Positions 13,182-14,362 of a DNA stretch of 14,362 nucleotides are shown in pieces. A model generated the notes under the pieces. That model did not search any database. It was not told the DNA's origin and worked only from the letters and a program-made list of their open reading frames with translations. The translations under genes were made by a program, and so were the position numbers. This stretch comes from Candidatus Nanoarchaeia archaeon. Lineage in GTDB: Archaea; Nanoarchaeota; Nanoarchaeia; SCGC-AAA011-G17; JAFCDX01. The stretch spans positions 1-14,362 of the forward strand of contig JAQUND010000033.1 of NCBI GenBank assembly GCA_028717785.1, written 5' to 3'. The stretch's first letter is position 1, and each line of letters begins with the position of its first letter.

Positions 13182-13478
13182 TTATTTTATTAAATATATT
13201 TGCGTTTCGTTAAAAGTTTTATGAATATCAACTAGTGCTGGGCATTTCATATAAATTTTATAAATAAGGATACAATCTTGCCCTCTTCCATAGTCTTCAA
13301 TCTCTCCTTTCTTACATTTGTAAAACTCTAATTGTGGGTCTTTTACAGAGACATCGATTTCGACCTTATCCCTGTAGTGAAATTTAGGTAAGGGGGTTGG
13401 GCCACATTTATCTTCTATTGTCTTATCATTACAGCCTATACCCACGAAAAGAACTATCAAAACCATTAAATACTTCAT
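13182..13478 (-). CDS. Phage-encoded lipoprotein
   Basis: A 98-residue protein with a short lipoprotein signal: MKYL, a hydrophobic core (MVLIVLFVGI) and the lipobox VGIGC, with Cys16 to be lipidated after signal peptidase II cleavage. The mature part has four further Cys (25, 55, 69, 79) that could form disulphides outside the cytoplasm. Segments DKVEIDV, EFYKC and KGEIEDYG recall small SH3-like barrels, an inference. A strong AAGGAGA site precedes the ATG. Phage lipoproteins often act at the host envelope, for instance in superinfection exclusion (T5 Llp, TP-J34 Ltp); that role here is a guess from cellular location. Confidence 0.8.
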   Translation of the reverse strand: MKYLMVLIVLFVGIGCNDKTIEDKCGPTPLPKFHYRDKVEIDVSVKDPQLEFYKCKKGEIEDYGRGQDCILIYKIYMKCPALVDIHKTFNETQIYLIK

Positions 13479-13499
13479 ACCTTCTCCTTTTTAGTTAAA

Positions 13500-14051
13500 T
13501 TAATTTATATTTTTGTTTTCTTGTGTTAAAAATGCAAATTCATTATCATAAGGAACAAATATCATACCTTGAAAATAGCTATAAACCCACCCCCCAGGCA
13601 CCCTCAACCAACTTGAGTATCTATTAAAACTAATGCTTTCAAGTGGTTGTATTTCATATAATTTTTTAAGATCTTCTTTCTGCTTAAGCGTTAATTGTTT
13701 ATCTTTTAAATTTTCAGACATTTTAGAATCCTCTTTTTTTATTGTTTCTATTTGCATAAATTTAGGAATTTTATTATATTGTTCTGATAAAACATATATA
13801 CTATTATGTTGTCTCATTCCAGCATCTAAATCCATTCCTTTCAGATATATATTTTTTGTAATAGGAGCTAATATTTCTCCAGTATCTCCATAAATACAAG
13901 TTTGAATATAATTTTCTTTTAAATTGGCAATAGTTACTAACAATTTTCCACCTAAAACTAAATCTATTTTAACAAAATCTTTGTATAAACTTGTTTTTGG
14001 AAATTTATCTGTCTTCTTATTTTTAAATATATTTTTAATATACTTTATCAT
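13500..14051 (-). CDS. Hypothetical protein with a W-RVPGGW motif (183 aa)
   Basis: The start is placed at 14051, where AGAGGT sits at a good distance; an in-frame ATG at 14090 lies inside the upstream gene and is less likely. The protein has a basic N-terminus (MIKYIKNIFKNKKTDKF), a beta-rich middle (KIDLVLGGKLLVTIANL), a charged helical linker near 105-135, and a conserved-looking aromatic end: SSWLRVPGGWVYSYF at 155-169 followed by FVPYDNEF. That WxRVPGGW ending resembles segments in small bacterial and phage proteins of unknown function, from memory only. No catalytic motif is visible. It is the second of a string of small co-directional genes. Confidence 0.7.
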   Translation of the reverse strand: MIKYIKNIFKNKKTDKFPKTSLYKDFVKIDLVLGGKLLVTIANLKENYIQTCIYGDTGEILAPITKNIYLKGMDLDAGMRQHNSIYVLSEQYNKIPKFMQIETIKKEDSKMSENLKDKQLTLKQKEDLKKLYEIQPLESISFNRYSSWLRVPGGWVYSYFQGMIFVPYDNEFAFLTQENKNIN

Positions 14052-14055
14052 ATTT

Positions 14056-14241
14056 TTACCTCTTCTTTTTTTTATATTTATCATAATCAAATTTGGTTTC
14101 TTTTAATAAAATTTCGGCAATTTCTGCTAATTTTATAAAATAAGGATGTTCTATTATTTGTGATAATTTAAGGTACATTTTATATTCTCTTTTAGTTTGA
14201 GGATCAAAACGCGTTATTAAATATTTATTATTATAATTCAT
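14056..14241 (-). CDS. Small hypothetical protein (61 aa)
   Basis: A 61-residue basic protein with a probable amphipathic helix (YKMYLKLSQIIEH, then IKLAEIAEILLKE) and a Lys-rich tail. The stop of the preceding gene lies three bases upstream of its ATG (TGAagtATG), so reinitiation is likely. An AGGAG site is about 13 bases upstream, farther than usual. The stop is four bases from the next start. No function is recognised. Confidence 0.6.
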   Translation of the reverse strand: MNYNNKYLITRFDPQTKREYKMYLKLSQIIEHPYFIKLAEIAEILLKETKFDYDKYKKKKR

Positions 14242-14244
14242 ACT

Positions 14245-14362
14245 TCATTTTTTCTCCTTTTTTATTATAGGGATCTTCCATTTTACAATACTTGCTTTGC
14301 GAAAATTTCTAAAAGCTTTTTTAAAATCCTCTAAGAGTTTTTTGTCAATACAGCCTTCAATT
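14245..14362 (-). CDS. Hypothetical protein, C-terminal fragment (runs off right edge)
   Basis: The last 38 codons of a gene entering from the right edge are visible, ending at TGA (14245-14247). The fragment is very basic and helical: KKLLEDFKKAFRNFRKASI, then VKWKIPIIKKEKK. Its final codons contain the AGGAG for the next gene, so the genes are coupled. A TATAAT-like element lies within it near 14263-14268 without a good -35 or TG extension. The function is unknown. Confidence 0.55.
   Translation of the reverse strand, partial: IEGCIDKKLLEDFKKAFRNFRKASIVKWKIPIIKKEKK

Noticed and set aside
14052..14090. Longer start for the 183-aa protein (ATG at 14090)
   Set aside because: It would overlap the coding end of the 61-aa gene and lacks a ribosome site; AGAGGT precedes the ATG at 14051.
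1..14362. tRNA genes, CRISPR arrays, insertion sequences or an attachment site
   Set aside because: I saw no cloverleaf-like segment, spaced direct repeats, transposase motif or integrase; the gaps are short and explained by promoters, a terminator and leaders.

Overview
The window is part of the genome of a large, AT-rich tailed double-stranded DNA bacteriophage (Caudoviricetes). The diagnostic genes are a terminase large subunit, a major capsid protein, a coiled-coil scaffold candidate and a prohead protease. A phage-encoded GroEL-type chaperonin and a classic AAA+ ATPase lie between the DNA-packaging genes and the capsid genes. Genes are dense, often overlap by an ATGA, use the standard bacterial code (TAA, TGA and TAG all stop), and mostly have strong AGGAG-type ribosome sites. 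Promoters look like host sigma70 sites of the extended -10 kind (TGn before TATnnT). The host is therefore a bacterium with ordinary sigma70 and Shine-Dalgarno signals; a lineage cannot be read from this window. The capsid N-terminus and its Ig-like insert recall the capsid proteins of SPO1/Twort-like myoviruses, from memory rather than a search.

Layout, all on the minus strand (read right to left) unless stated. 12429-14362: small accessory genes of mostly unknown function, including a 58-residue acidic protein, a lipoprotein and a nine-cysteine mini-protein. 11441-12427 (plus strand): prohead protease, divergent from the capsid operon across a 204-base regulatory gap (11237-11440). 8660-11236: capsid operon in the order 154-aa protein, scaffold candidate, major capsid protein, closed by a strong intrinsic terminator (8591-8627). 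6612-8531: a cassette of small genes with its own promoters, comprising an HExxH-containing protein, a 138-aa protein with no ribosome site that may be translated leaderless, and four tiny coupled cistrons. 5592-6581: AAA+ ATPase, driven by a perfect consensus promoter buried in the preceding small gene. 3725-5485: GroEL-like chaperonin with its own promoter. 1-3713: a 68-aa protein, a coiled-coil protein placed like a small terminase subunit, the large terminase, a repeat-containing beta-rich probable virion protein, and the start of another gene cut by the left edge.

How they may work together (inference): scaffold, capsid protein and protease build and mature the prohead, and the terminase fills it with DNA. 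The chaperonin and possibly the AAA+ ATPase could assist folding or remodelling of virion proteins. The most notable observations are a motif shared by the capsid N-terminus and the protease C-terminal region, a diverged chaperonin with no co-chaperonin gene nearby, a non-canonical terminase P-loop with a cysteine cluster, and the run of small genes without ribosome binding sites. No portal gene is present in the window.
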